Part shown: positions 16,801-25,694 of the stretch, piece by piece | Position numbering within the stretch: the stretch's first letter is position 1 | Layout of the letters: every line of letters starts with the position of its first letter | Assembly: GCA_045576655.1 (NCBI GenBank) | Contig: JAZNGW010000022.1 | Coordinates: forward strand, 186,001 to 250,000 | Length of the DNA: 64,000 nucleotides | Direction: 5' to 3' | From: RGIG8745 sp045576655 | Lineage (GTDB): Bacteria > Bacteroidota > Bacteroidia > Bacteroidales > Bacteroidaceae | Translations under genes and position numbers: made by a program | The notes under the pieces: generated by a model | Databases searched by the model: none | Seen by the model: only the letters and a program-made list of their open reading frames with translations | What the model was told of the DNA's origin: nothing

Positions 16801-18063
16801 ATGAATACTAAATTTAAAATATCGTTCCTTTTTATATTATTGTCCGTTTCGCTCGGATTCGCTCAGACCGATACTACCGTCCCGGATTCTGTCGACTTTC
16901 AGGTGCAGACAAGTATAGACAGTGTGCGTCTTGATACAGTGGATTTTCCTGAAAGTATGATAATTAACGAGGACTCAATCCTGAATGATAGAAATAATAG
17001 GGGGTTGGTAGCAGGAGAGGGTAACGTTCGTGATTTGACTTTTACGGATGAGCAATTGGCGGAACGTCTTTCCCGAATACCGACAATTATAGATCTGCCG
17101 TTAAACAGTATAACGCGTGAGTATATTGACGCTTACTGCAAACGAAAAACTTCGGTAGCAGCAATGCTTGGTAGTTCTAATTTCTATATGCCATTGTTTG
17201 AGGAGGCTCTTGAAAAGTATGGTTTGCCATTAGAGTTACGTTACCTTCCAGTTATAGAATCTGCAATGCGCCCTTCGGCAACTTCGCGTGTTGGAGCAGC
17301 TGGGTTATGGCAGTTGATGCTTGTCACAGGTCGTCAGTATGGTTTGGAAATCAATACATTGGTTGACGAACGACGCGATCCTATAAAATCAACCGATGCC
17401 GCGGCTCGACTTTTACGTGATTTGTATAATATGTATGGTGATTGGAGTCTTGCGATTGCTGGTTATAATTGTGGACCAGGCAACATTAATAAGGCTCTGA
17501 TGCGGGCTGGAAATCCGGAGACGAGGAATTTCTGGACGATATATAACTATCTGCCTCGCGAAACTCGAGGATATGTACCTGCATTTATTGCAGCAACCTA
17601 TATTATGTATTATTATTGCGACCATGGAATTATACCGATGCAGGCCACTCTGCCATCTGAATCGGACACTATAGTTGTTCAGAAGCAGGTTAAATTCAGT
17701 CAAATAGCTGGGGTGTGCAGTAATATTTCAGTCGAAGACCTTCGTGCCTTGAATCCTCAGTTTAGGCGTGATATCATTCCGGCAGACTATGCAATTCGTC
17801 TTCCGATGACTAATATCGATGAGTTTATCCTGTTTGAAGACAGCATATATGCAAGCAATGCGGAGGTTAAGCCTGTCGTTCCAGTGCCTTTGACTCCGAA
17901 GGCGTCAAAGAAGTCTAATAGTAGACGAACTGTTACGGTAAGGTCAGGTGAGTCCTTGTCTGTTATTGCAAAGCGCAACGGTACGACAGTTGCCAAACTC
18001 AGGCGTTTGAATGGCATAAAGGGCAATATGATACGTCCAGGCCAAAGACTGCGTGTGAGATAA
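16801..18063 (+). CDS. MltD-like lytic transglycosylase with LysM domain
   Basis: A 420-residue peptidoglycan-cleaving enzyme. The ATG at 16801 is chosen because MNTKFKISFLFILLSVSLGF is a clean signal peptide; the frame opens seven codons earlier without an ATG. The lysozyme-like SLT domain spans about residues 135-270, with catalytic glutamate E153 in YLPVIESAM and the signatures GAAGLWQLM and AIAGYNCGPGNINKAL. A LysM repeat (VTVRSGESLSVIAKRNGT) lies at the C-terminus; a second, weaker one may precede it. It is probably periplasmic or attached to the inner face of the outer membrane. It sits between the DUF5683 gene and rsh. Confidence 0.92.
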   Translation: MNTKFKISFLFILLSVSLGFAQTDTTVPDSVDFQVQTSIDSVRLDTVDFPESMIINEDSILNDRNNRGLVAGEGNVRDLTFTDEQLAERLSRIPTIIDLPLNSITREYIDAYCKRKTSVAAMLGSSNFYMPLFEEALEKYGLPLELRYLPVIESAMRPSATSRVGAAGLWQLMLVTGRQYGLEINTLVDERRDPIKSTDAAARLLRDLYNMYGDWSLAIAGYNCGPGNINKALMRAGNPETRNFWTIYNYLPRETRGYVPAFIAATYIMYYYCDHGIIPMQATLPSESDTIVVQKQVKFSQIAGVCSNISVEDLRALNPQFRRDIIPADYAIRLPMTNIDEFILFEDSIYASNAEVKPVVPVPLTPKASKKSNSRRTVTVRSGESLSVIAKRNGTTVAKLRRLNGIKGNMIRPGQRLRVR

Positions 18064-18102
18064 GTACGCTAAATAAGGTTTTAATTATAATACAGCAGAG
18101 TT

Positions 18103-20346
18103 ATGGATGATTCTTTAAAGAGGGAAGAATTGGACAACCAGATGGTTGAGGAGGCTTTTAGGCAACTTATAGATTCTTATCTGGCAAGCAAGCATCGCAA
18201 GAAAGTCGAAATAATAACGAAGGCTTTCAACTTTGCTAAACATGCCCATAAAGGAGTGCGCCGTCTTTCGGGCGAACCTTATATAATGCATCCGCTGGCA
18301 GTAGCGCAGATTGTGAGTTCGGAGATAGGTCTCGGTTCTACATCAATTTGTGCGGCTCTTTTGCATGACGTGGTAGAGGATACGGACTATACTGTAGAAG
18401 ACCTTGAAAATATGTTCGGTCCTAAGATTGCACAGATTGTTGACGGACTTACAAAAATATCTGGTGGAATCTTTGGTGAGCGTGCTTCTGCTCAGGCTGA
18501 AAACTTCAAGAAGCTTCTTCTCACGATGAGCGATGACATACGTGTTATCCTTATTAAGATTGCCGACCGACTTCATAACATGCGTACGCTTGGTTCTCAG
18601 GCTGTAAACAAACAGTATAAGATAGCGGGTGAAACTTTGTATATCTACGCTCCTCTTGCTAATCGTTTGGGACTCAATACTATAAAGACGGAACTTGAGG
18701 ATTTGAGTTTCAAGTATGAGCATCCTGACGAATATGCCAAGATTCAAACCAAACTTCAGTCTACAGCGGAAGAGCGCAATACGTTGTTTGATGAGTTTAC
18801 GGCTCCAATCCGTAAGCAGTTGGATAGCATGGGGCTTAATTATGAGATTAAGGCTCGTGTGAAGTCCCCTTATTCCATTTGGAGTAAGATGCAGAACAAG
18901 CATATTCCCTTTGAGGAGATTTATGACATTCTTGCAGTACGTATCATTTTTGATCCGAAAGATTCTCAAACCGAACTCAATGAGTGCTTCAATATCTACG
19001 TATCCATTAGTAAGATTTATACGTCCCATCCCGATCGCTTGCGTGATTGGGTAAGTCATCCTAAGTCTAATGGGTATCAGGCGCTTCACGTCACTCTTAT
19101 GAGCAATAAAGGAGAATGGATCGAGGTGCAGATACGAAGCCGACGTATGGATGAGATTGCAGAAAAGGGTTTTGCAGCCCACTGGAAATACAAGGATGGC
19201 GAAAAGACCGAGCAGGCCAGCGAAAGCGAACTTGACAAGTGGCTTGTAACGATTAAGGAGATTCTTGACGACCCGCAGCCAGATGCAATGGACTTCCTTG
19301 ATACCATCAAACTCAACCTTTTTGCGTCAGAAATCTTTGTCTTTACTCCTAAGGGAGAAATTCGCACGCTTCCGGCTGGTGCAACTGCGCTCGATTTCGC
19401 CTTTTCTATCCATACATTTGTAGGAAGTCATTGCATAGGTGCAAAAGTGAACCATAAACTTGTGCCGATGAGTCATAAACTAAAAAGTGGTGATCAAGTC
19501 GAAATCTTGACATCAAAGACTCAGACGGTCAAGTCTTCATGGCTTAACGTTGCGACTACGGCAAAGGCAACCACTAAAATCATGGCAATGTTACGACGTG
19601 AGGAACGTGAGGAACGTCGTAAGGGAGAAACTATATTAGATGATTTTCTGGCCAAGAACGATTTTGTCAAAAACACCCTTGTGGTTGAGAAAATTGCACG
19701 ATTCCATAAATTTACGAAAGTCGATAATTTCTATACAGCTCTTGGAAAAGGTAAGATTGTCCTTGGCGATGCCGATGTGAACGAACTTAACGGTCGCTCA
19801 GAAACTGCAGGATGGAAAAAACTCTTCAAGATAGGAAAGAAGAATAAGACTGTCGACGAAACCAATGCCCCTGATGCCCCGGTTGAAAAAATAGACAAAA
19901 AGAAGCCGCTTCTTCTGACCGAGGATACTATTAAGAACAAGTACAAACTGGGAGAGAACTGTTGCCCTATCCCTGGTGATAATGTGATGGGCTTTATTGA
20001 AGACGATGGCAGCATCACAATACACAAGGTCGAATGTATGAAAGCCGAGCGCTTAAAAGCGAGTTACGGCAAGCGCATCCTTGCTGCGAAGTGGGGAATG
20101 CATCGTTTGTTGCTCTTTCCAGTTAATATTTACATACAAGGTCTTGATCGTATGGGCTTGTTAAATCAGATAACCCAAGTCATTTCCCAGTTGCTCAATG
20201 TGAATATTCGAAAGTTTGAAATTGAAGCAAACGAAGGTGTGTTTGAAGGCCGGATTCAACTTTATGTTCATGACACCACCGACGTTGCTGCTGTTATGGA
20301 CAATCTGAAGAAGATACCAGACATCAAGCAAGTGGTGCGTATATAA
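18103..20346 (+). CDS. Bifunctional (p)ppGpp synthetase/hydrolase, RelA/SpoT family
   Basis: A 747-residue stringent-response enzyme that makes and degrades (p)ppGpp. Domain order: an HD hydrolase (HPLAVAQIV, then ALLHDVVEDTDYT near 86-98, so the hydrolase looks active); a synthetase (YDILAVRIIFDP and SNGYQALHVTLM, then EVQIRSRRMDEIAEKGFAAH); a TGS domain (FVFTPKGEIRTLPAGATALD); and a C-terminal ACT domain (GLDRMGLLNQITQVISQL). All key motifs of both activities are present, as expected for a single Rsh. A 279-codon antisense frame runs inside it but is not taken as a gene. A perfect palindromic terminator follows. Confidence 0.96.
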   Translation: MDDSLKREELDNQMVEEAFRQLIDSYLASKHRKKVEIITKAFNFAKHAHKGVRRLSGEPYIMHPLAVAQIVSSEIGLGSTSICAALLHDVVEDTDYTVEDLENMFGPKIAQIVDGLTKISGGIFGERASAQAENFKKLLLTMSDDIRVILIKIADRLHNMRTLGSQAVNKQYKIAGETLYIYAPLANRLGLNTIKTELEDLSFKYEHPDEYAKIQTKLQSTAEERNTLFDEFTAPIRKQLDSMGLNYEIKARVKSPYSIWSKMQNKHIPFEEIYDILAVRIIFDPKDSQTELNECFNIYVSISKIYTSHPDRLRDWVSHPKSNGYQALHVTLMSNKGEWIEVQIRSRRMDEIAEKGFAAHWKYKDGEKTEQASESELDKWLVTIKEILDDPQPDAMDFLDTIKLNLFASEIFVFTPKGEIRTLPAGATALDFAFSIHTFVGSHCIGAKVNHKLVPMSHKLKSGDQVEILTSKTQTVKSSWLNVATTAKATTKIMAMLRREEREERRKGETILDDFLAKNDFVKNTLVVEKIARFHKFTKVDNFYTALGKGKIVLGDADVNELNGRSETAGWKKLFKIGKKNKTVDETNAPDAPVEKIDKKKPLLLTEDTIKNKYKLGENCCPIPGDNVMGFIEDDGSITIHKVECMKAERLKASYGKRILAAKWGMHRLLLFPVNIYIQGLDRMGLLNQITQVISQLLNVNIRKFEIEANEGVFEGRIQLYVHDTTDVAAVMDNLKKIPDIKQVVRI

Positions 20347-20420
20347 AATCCTTGCTTAAAAGCACTTGCTTGAGCATTTTGTTTTTTATTATGGATGCCG
20401 AAATGGTATAGTATTCAAAT

Positions 20421-20462
20421 AAACAAAGGAGGCTGACTAAATTTAGTCAGCCTCCTTTGTTT
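20421..20462. terminator. Bidirectional terminator, perfect 42-bp palindrome
   Basis: AAACAAAGGAGGCTGACTAA at 20421-20440 is mirrored exactly to 20462, with no unpaired base apart from the tip. It lies between convergent rsh and the MerR-type gene, and A and T runs flank both ends, so it can end transcription from both sides. Confidence 0.92.
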
Positions 20463-20476
20463 GTGTATTGCCACTT

Positions 20477-20824
20477 TTAAACTAATCCGTTCAATTCCTT
20501 GTTGATTGATTGAATTTCATCGCGTATGGCTTTGAGCCGTTCGATCACTTCGATCTGTTTGTTTGTGCTGCCTTTTTCCCGCTTGATAGTGTCGCGCGCT
20601 CCTTGCAGAGTCATACCACGCTCCTTTACGAGATGGTATACGAGACGAATCTCCTCAATGTCCTCTTTCGTGTATTGCCTAATGCCACGTCCGGCCTTGC
20701 GCGGACTGATGTTTGGAAACTCTTTCTCCCAAAATCGGAGAAGAGTTTCGGCAACATTGAACATTTGTGCCACTTCACTTATGGAGTAGTACAGTTTTAG
20801 GTTTTTATTCTTGTTTAGAACCAT
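20477..20824 (-). CDS. MerR-family transcriptional regulator
   Basis: A 115-residue protein with a winged-helix MerR domain: YYSISEVAQMFNVAETLLRF, then the conserved WEKEFP and GIRQYTKEDIEEI. A short helical tail (ERLKAIRDEIQSINKEL) probably dimerises. It lacks an effector domain and metal-binding cysteines, so the signal is unknown. The ATG at 20824 is chosen, giving MVLNKNKNLKLYYSI, like homologues I recall; a TTG eight codons upstream also keeps the frame. It lies downstream of pepD on the same strand with 75 bp between, containing a degenerate repeat. Confidence 0.88.
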   Translation of the reverse strand: MVLNKNKNLKLYYSISEVAQMFNVAETLLRFWEKEFPNISPRKAGRGIRQYTKEDIEEIRLVYHLVKERGMTLQGARDTIKREKGSTNKQIEVIERLKAIRDEIQSINKELNGLV

Positions 20825-20844
20825 GTGTGAAGATTTACGATTTG

Positions 20845-20899
20845 ACAAATTCCTTCTATCTTCTAAATTTTCTACTTTCTACCCTCTACTACCTACTTT
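20845..20899 (-). repeat. Degenerate GTAGAAAR-type repeats upstream of the MerR gene
   Basis: Read on the minus strand, the gap holds successive blocks such as AGTAGAGG, GTAGAAAG, TAGAAAAT and TAGAAGGA, roughly 8 bp apart. The pattern is imperfect. Confidence 0.45.
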
Positions 20900-22363
20900 T
20901 TACCCCTTCACAGGTATGTTCTTCAGGATCTCAAGCACGTAGTTGTAGAATTTCTCCACAGTAGGGATGAGGCAACGCTCGCTTGGAGTGTGCGGTGAGA
21001 GGAGAGTCGGTCCGAATGACGCCATGTCCATCTCAGGGTAGTTTACTCCGATGATACCGCACTCAAGTCCTGCGTGACATACCTGTACGACAGGCTTCTT
21101 GCCGTTCATCTTTTCGTAGATGTCTGCCATCATTGCCACGAGAGGTGATTTCGTGTTTGGTTGCCATCCGCTGTAGCCGCCTTCAAACTTAACTTTCATA
21201 CCTGCCATAGAGAAGCATGCAAGGTGTGAGTTGCAGAGGTAGAGTTTCATGCTGTCCTGCGAACTGCGTGCAAGTATGGCAATGTCAGCCTTTCCGTCGG
21301 CAATGTTAATAATTGCGAGGTTTGAAGATGTTTCCACAATTTCAGGAATTGTAGGTATGTAGCGAAGTACTCCGTCGTGAGCTGCAAGTATGGCGTTGAG
21401 GAGGTTCTGCTGCACGTCCTCAGGCATAGCCTTTGATGGCATGTCGCATGGTTCTGCTGTGAGGTTGATTCCGTCCTTCTCGATATCGGCAAACTCGGCG
21501 TTGAAGGTGTCTGAACATTTCTGAATGAGCGACTTGAATTCGTCGGTCTTAGCGTTAGGAACGAGTACTACAGCTTCGCCGTCGCGAGGGATTGCGTTGC
21601 GCATGTTTCCTCCGTGCCATGAACTGATCCAAGCACATCCAGTGTTGACTGTAGCGAAAAGTACGCGTGCCATGAGTTTGTTGGCATTGGCTCTGCCTTC
21701 GTTGATTTCTATTCCGGAGTGACCGCCGAGCAGTCCTTTAATGCTGATGCGGAAAGCTGTCATGCCTTCTGCCTCAACATCTATTTCTTGATATTCCATT
21801 GAGCAAACTACGTCCATGCCACCGGCGCATCCGATAGTGATTTCACCTTCTACTTCAGAGTCGAGGTTGAGCAGGTATTTGCCATCAAGAACTCCAGCCT
21901 TGAGCCCAAACGCGCCGTACATGCCTGTTTCCTCGTCTTTAGTGATGAGAACTTCAAGCGGACCGTGTTCTACTGTCTTGTCTTCAATGATTGCCATTGC
22001 AGCAGCTACGCCCATGCCGTTGTCTGCTCCGAGGGTAGTGTCTTTTGCCTTTACCCAGTCGCCGTCAATGTATACTTGCAGCGGGTCAGTTTCGAAGTTG
22101 TGTGTGCTTTCCTTAGTCTTCTGTGGAACCATATCCATGTGAGCCTGAAGGATGGCTGTCTCGCGGTTTTCGTAGCCAGGTGTGGCTGGCTTACGGATTA
22201 TCACGTTACCGGCTTCGTCGATAAATGCTTCGCATTCGTTTTTCTTAGCGAAGTCGACGAGGAGGTTTGCTACTTTTTCAGTGTGTCCTGACGGACGTGG
22301 AGTCTGTGTGAGCGTATAGAAATTGCGCCACACGTTTTTCGGTTCAAGTTCGTAGATTTCCAT
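20900..22363 (-). CDS. pepD: Cytosolic non-specific dipeptidase PepD (M20 family)
   Basis: A 487-residue metallopeptidase that cleaves Xaa-His and other dipeptides. M20 zinc ligands are visible in order: QAHMDMVPQK, then TLGADNGMGVAAAM (bridging aspartate), then TKDEETGMYGA (catalytic and metal glutamates) and LNLDSEVEGE; the last histidine is in LLSPHTPSERCLIP near the C-terminus. The length is that of PepD (aminoacyl-histidine dipeptidase). It is cytoplasmic, with no signal peptide. An octamer tandem repeat fills the leader just upstream of the start, and the YbhN-like gene lies upstream. Confidence 0.94.
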   Translation of the reverse strand: MEIYELEPKNVWRNFYTLTQTPRPSGHTEKVANLLVDFAKKNECEAFIDEAGNVIIRKPATPGYENRETAILQAHMDMVPQKTKESTHNFETDPLQVYIDGDWVKAKDTTLGADNGMGVAAAMAIIEDKTVEHGPLEVLITKDEETGMYGAFGLKAGVLDGKYLLNLDSEVEGEITIGCAGGMDVVCSMEYQEIDVEAEGMTAFRISIKGLLGGHSGIEINEGRANANKLMARVLFATVNTGCAWISSWHGGNMRNAIPRDGEAVVLVPNAKTDEFKSLIQKCSDTFNAEFADIEKDGINLTAEPCDMPSKAMPEDVQQNLLNAILAAHDGVLRYIPTIPEIVETSSNLAIINIADGKADIAILARSSQDSMKLYLCNSHLACFSMAGMKVKFEGGYSGWQPNTKSPLVAMMADIYEKMNGKKPVVQVCHAGLECGIIGVNYPEMDMASFGPTLLSPHTPSERCLIPTVEKFYNYVLEILKNIPVKG

Positions 22364-22372
22364 ATGTGTTAG

Positions 22373-22428
22373 TTTTTAAGTTTGTTAGTTCTTAAGTTCT
22401 TAAGTTTTTAAGTTGTTGAGTTATTTAG
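22373..22428 (-). repeat. Octamer tandem repeat in the pepD leader
   Basis: TTAAG-like blocks start at 22376, 22384, 22392, 22400, 22408, 22416 and 22424, exactly 8 bp apart (minus-strand consensus AACTTAAR). The repeat starts about 10 bp upstream of the pepD ATG and runs into the 3' end of the preceding gene. Confidence 0.8.
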
Positions 22429-23417
22429 TTTTCAACGGGTTTTCTTTCCTTGAGTGCGAGCAGAGAGTATGCACCAAGCAGTGGGATTAGTGCGGTTTGT
22501 ATTGTGTGAACTATTATTACAAATGTTTCCGCATTGGTCTCTTGAAGCCCGTAAAGGACGAGAATTGTTTTGACTGCAAAGTGCCATGGTCCCATGCCGT
22601 TAGGTGTAGGTACGATTACCGCAATGCTGCCAACGATGAATGAGACGAGGGCTACGTTAAGTCCGAGTCCACAGGTGAAGTCAAAGCAGAAGAACGTGAT
22701 GTAGTAATGCAGAAAGTAACTTCCCCAAATACCGAGGGTGTATGCCGTAAAGAGTGTCTTGTTCTTTACGTCCTTTAGCGACATCACACCTTCCTGGATG
22801 CCTTTGATGCTTTCCTTAATGTGTGCGAAAATGGTTAGTTTGCGTATCAGAATAAATGCCAGAATGCAGAGTGCCACAAGGCATAATCCTGTTACTATGT
22901 ATCCTGTGGCAGTAAACTTGGTGACCCATTCAGTGATGTTAGTTCCTGTTTCGTCGAAGAAGTGGTAGAACACTTTTGCCTGCGACAAAAACACCAATGC
23001 TGTGATAACCAGTACTAAGAGTGAGTCAATCACTCGTTCGGTCACAACGGTTCCGAGTGATTTGGAAAAGGAAGTGCCATCGTATTTCTTTAAAACTCCG
23101 CAACGTGTCACTTCGCCAATTCGCGGTATGATGAGGCTTGCTGCGTAAGAAAGAAAGACAGCATGCACACAAGTGCTTGTTCGCGGCTTTTCTCCCATAG
23201 GCTCAAGCGTTTGTTTCCATCTTAGGCCTCGGAAAAGTTGGGCTGTTATTCCAAAGATGAGAGAAAATGCCATCCACCACCAGTTCATTCCTCCGTTGAG
23301 GGTGGAGGTTAGCAACTCGAAGTCAAAGTTGCGATACATCCACCAAAGAATGCCACTTCCGAGAAGCAGCGGAAATGCGATGTTGAACGCTTTTTTTATG
23401 ATATTCTTATTCTTCAA
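22425..23417 (-). CDS. Flippase-like integral membrane protein (YbhN/LPG synthase TM family)
   Basis: A 330-residue protein with about eight membrane segments, first NIAFPLLLGSGILWWMYRNF and last near TIQTALIPLLGAYSLLAL. The conserved patches FRGLRWKQTL, SYAASLIIPRIGEVTRCGVL and TPNGMGPWHFAVK mark the lysylphosphatidylglycerol synthase transmembrane (UPF0104) family. There is no C-terminal aminoacyl-transferase domain, so it is not MprF; members are thought to move or present lipids, but the substrate here is unknown. It is upstream of pepD on the same strand. Confidence 0.85.
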   Translation of the reverse strand: MKNKNIIKKAFNIAFPLLLGSGILWWMYRNFDFELLTSTLNGGMNWWWMAFSLIFGITAQLFRGLRWKQTLEPMGEKPRTSTCVHAVFLSYAASLIIPRIGEVTRCGVLKKYDGTSFSKSLGTVVTERVIDSLLVLVITALVFLSQAKVFYHFFDETGTNITEWVTKFTATGYIVTGLCLVALCILAFILIRKLTIFAHIKESIKGIQEGVMSLKDVKNKTLFTAYTLGIWGSYFLHYYITFFCFDFTCGLGLNVALVSFIVGSIAVIVPTPNGMGPWHFAVKTILVLYGLQETNAETFVIIVHTIQTALIPLLGAYSLLALKERKPVEN

Positions 23418-23439
23418 TGGTCGAACGCTATTTTTTACT

Positions 23440-23447
23440 TATCTTTG
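23440..23447 (+). promoter_or_regulatory. -7 promoter element of rsmA
   Basis: TATCTTTG matches TAnnTTTG and lies 58 bp upstream of the rsmA ATG. It overlaps the leader of the divergent membrane-protein gene. Confidence 0.5.
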
Positions 23448-23485
23448 TATTGTTGAAGGCGGTAATGGCGCACTTCTTTAAATTG

Positions 23486-23493
23486 CAAATATA
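23486..23493 (-). promoter_or_regulatory. Minus-strand -7 promoter element of the YbhN-like gene
   Basis: CAAATATA reads TATATTTG on the minus strand, an exact TAnnTTTG match, 68 bp upstream of the minus-strand start. The two divergent promoters face each other within 54 bp. Confidence 0.5.
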
Positions 23494-23505
23494 GGAAAAA
23501 ATAAT

Positions 23506-24294
23506 ATGAATCAAGTAAGACCAAAGAAGTTTCTCGGTCAACATTTTTTGACAGACCTTAAAATTGCATCCGACATAGCAGACACTGTCGATGCTTGTCC
23601 TGATATTCCGGTTTTGGAGGTCGGTCCTGGTATGGGTGTGATGACTCAGTTCTTGCTGAACAAAGAGCGCGAATTTAAGGTTGTGGAGATTGACCGCGAG
23701 TCCGTTCCTTATCTGCAGGAGCATTTCCCACAGCTGGGCGATGGCATTATTGAGGCGGATTTTTTAAAGATGGACTTGCGTGAAGTCTTTGAAGGTCGCC
23801 AGTTTGTTCTTACAGGCAACTATCCATATAATATATCTTCTCAGATATTTTTCAAGATGCTGGAGAACAGGGACTTAATCCCTTGCTGTACTGGCATGAT
23901 TCAGAAGGAGGTGGCAGAGCGAATGGCTTCGGCTCCAGGTTCAAAAGTCTACGGAGTTTTGAGTGTGCTTATTCAGGCATGGTATGATGTGGACTATCTG
24001 TTTACGGTTCATGAAACCGTCTTCAATCCTCCACCAAAGGTTAAGAGCGCTGTTGTGCGTCTGACTCGCAACTCAAAGCAGGAACTTGGATGCAACGAAC
24101 GCCTCTTCCGTCGTATCGTCAAGACCGTCTTTACTATGCGACGCAAGATGATGCGTAACGGCATGAAGCAGATTCTTCCGAAGGATAGTCCGTTGCTTGC
24201 CGATCCGGTATTCAATCTGCGTCCGGAGCAGTTGTCCGTTGAGGATTTTATCAATTTGACTAACAGGGTGGAGGAGGCAATGTCTAATTCTTGA
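23506..24294 (+). CDS. rsmA: 16S rRNA adenine dimethyltransferase RsmA (KsgA)
   Basis: A 262-residue enzyme that dimethylates two adjacent adenines near the 3' end of 16S rRNA. The N-terminal KKFLGQHFLTD is the family start, SAM-binding EVGPGMGVMTQFLL lies near 40-53, and the catalytic motif NYPYNISSQIFF near 105-116. The C-terminal small domain is complete. Its last 11 bp overlap the end of the convergent small minus-strand gene, so the two transcripts are antisense at their ends. Confidence 0.95.
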   Translation: MNQVRPKKFLGQHFLTDLKIASDIADTVDACPDIPVLEVGPGMGVMTQFLLNKEREFKVVEIDRESVPYLQEHFPQLGDGIIEADFLKMDLREVFEGRQFVLTGNYPYNISSQIFFKMLENRDLIPCCTGMIQKEVAERMASAPGSKVYGVLSVLIQAWYDVDYLFTVHETVFNPPPKVKSAVVRLTRNSKQELGCNERLFRRIVKTVFTMRRKMMRNGMKQILPKDSPLLADPVFNLRPEQLSVEDFINLTNRVEEAMSNS

Positions 24295-24529
24295 CCTTGC
24301 CTTGATTGATAAGAGCCTCTCTTATTTTGAAGAGGTTGCATATCGACCCTGAGAATGTTGGATTTGCATATTGTGTCAAAGTCGTGTGTGAGAGGGCTTT
24401 GGCACATTTTTTTATGTCATTTATGAACTGCCCTTCGCCTAAGTCCACTTCGTTGTCGTATTCATGGGTGTTGAACCATTCAACCAGTTCTTCCACCTCT
24501 TCTTTTGTGTATGTTGCTTTGTATTCCAT
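24284..24529 (-). CDS. Small acidic protein of unknown function, 81 aa
   Basis: An 81-residue protein, MEYKATYTKEEVEELVEWFN, rich in E, D and K, with predicted helices and a second half (FINDIKKCAKALSHTTLTQY) that looks like a short helical bundle. I do not recognise a family with confidence; a DUF6965-like fold is possible. The ATG at 24529 falls one base after the lpxB stop, so it is probably the last gene of the alsT-surE-lpxB operon and may be translationally coupled to lpxB. The tight fit to lpxB and the sensible composition support a real gene. Confidence 0.65.
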   Translation of the reverse strand: MEYKATYTKEEVEELVEWFNTHEYDNEVDLGEGQFINDIKKCAKALSHTTLTQYANPTFSGSICNLFKIREALINQGKVKN

Positions 24530-24530
24530 G

Positions 24531-25649
24531 CTATGCTTTCATTGTTAGTGTGTCAATCATCGCTTTTGCCGCTCTTTCCGATGCTCCCGCACCACCAAGT
24601 ATGCGGTTCATTTCTTCGTAGTCGTCGAGCATTTTCTGTCGTTTGCTGCCGCCAGGGAGAATATCTGCAAGCTCTTCCCTCACGTTGTCTTCGTTCATGA
24701 GATGGGCCACTAATTCAGTCACCACTTCCTTATTGGCAACGAGGTTGACGAGCGAGATGTAAGGCACCTTGAGCAGGTGCTTTCTGAGGAAAGAAACGAA
24801 TTTGCCGCAGGCGGTATAGTAGCATACCACTTGAGGCACTCTGAGTATAGCGGTTTCGAGAGTTGCTGTTCCTGATGTTACGAGAGCGGCAGTGCTATGG
24901 CGCAGCACGTCGTATGTCTTGCCAAACATTATTTCCACACTGATGCCTTCTGGTATATACTTGCGGTAATAGTCCTCATCGATATTTGGGGCGCCTGCTA
25001 TGACTAACTTGTAGTCCTTGAACGAACTTGCCGCACGGACCATCTTGGCCAGGTTGTCTTTGATTTCCTGCTTTCGGCTTCCTGCTAAGAGCGCAATGGT
25101 TGGCGATGCATCCCAGTCGGCTTCTTTGCTCAAAGTGAGGTAGTTGCTTATAGCGTCGACACACGGATTGCCAACGTAATGGATAGGGTAGTTGTGCTTC
25201 TTGAAGAATTCCACCTCGAAAGGTAGTATCGAGAATAGTTCGTCTACATCACGCTTGATATTTTTGATGCGATACTCTTTCCATGCCCATATCTTAGGCG
25301 ATATGTAATAGTATACAGGGATGTCGGTCTTGCTCTTCACGAATTTGGCTATGTCAAGGTTGAATCCTGGATAGTCGATGAGGATTACCACGTCAGGATT
25401 CCATCTCGCGATGTCCTGTTTGCAGAGGCGCATGTTCTTCAGGATTGTTCGCAGATGAAGCAGGACAGGGATGAATCCCATGTATGCCAGTTCGCGGTAG
25501 TGCTTGACGAGAGTTCCGCCTACGGCCTGCATCTTCTCGCCTCCGTAGAAACGGAAGTCAGCATCCTTGTCCAGGTCCTTAATCGACTTCATGAGGTTCG
25601 ATGCGTGAAGGTCGCCCGAAGCTTCGCCGGCTATGAGGTAGTATTTCAT
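24531..25649 (-). CDS. lpxB: Lipid-A-disaccharide synthase
   Basis: A 372-residue GT19 glycosyltransferase that joins UDP-diacylglucosamine and lipid X into the lipid A disaccharide at the inner membrane. It begins MKYYLIAGEASGDLHASNLM, the family hallmark, with FRFYGGEKMQAVGG next. LIDYPGFNLDIAK, YYISPKIWAWKEYR and HYVGNPCVDAI are conserved, and LVTSGTATLETAILRVPQVV is the C-terminal UDP-sugar site. Family length is complete. It follows surE by 45 bp, and the gap is almost entirely a heptamer repeat. lpxD, lpxC-fabZ, lpxA and lpxK lie elsewhere in the window. Confidence 0.96.
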   Translation of the reverse strand: MKYYLIAGEASGDLHASNLMKSIKDLDKDADFRFYGGEKMQAVGGTLVKHYRELAYMGFIPVLLHLRTILKNMRLCKQDIARWNPDVVILIDYPGFNLDIAKFVKSKTDIPVYYYISPKIWAWKEYRIKNIKRDVDELFSILPFEVEFFKKHNYPIHYVGNPCVDAISNYLTLSKEADWDASPTIALLAGSRKQEIKDNLAKMVRAASSFKDYKLVIAGAPNIDEDYYRKYIPEGISVEIMFGKTYDVLRHSTAALVTSGTATLETAILRVPQVVCYYTACGKFVSFLRKHLLKVPYISLVNLVANKEVVTELVAHLMNEDNVREELADILPGGSKRQKMLDDYEEMNRILGGAGASERAAKAMIDTLTMKA

Positions 25650-25652
25650 GGT

Positions 25653-25689
25653 GTTGAGTGTAGAAAGTAGAAAGTTGAGTGTAGAAAGT
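25653..25689 (-). repeat. Heptamer tandem repeat in front of lpxB
   Basis: Plus-strand order: GTTGAGT, GTAGAAA, GTAGAAA, GTTGAGT, GTAGAAA, then GT. Five heptamers of two types fill the gap, three bases upstream of the lpxB start codon. Confidence 0.8.
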
Positions 25690-25694
25690 GGAGG

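Noticed and set aside
18343..19182. 279-codon minus-strand frame inside rsh
   Set aside because: Antisense to a highly conserved gene, without recognisable domain or promoter; length is explained by the codon use of rsh.
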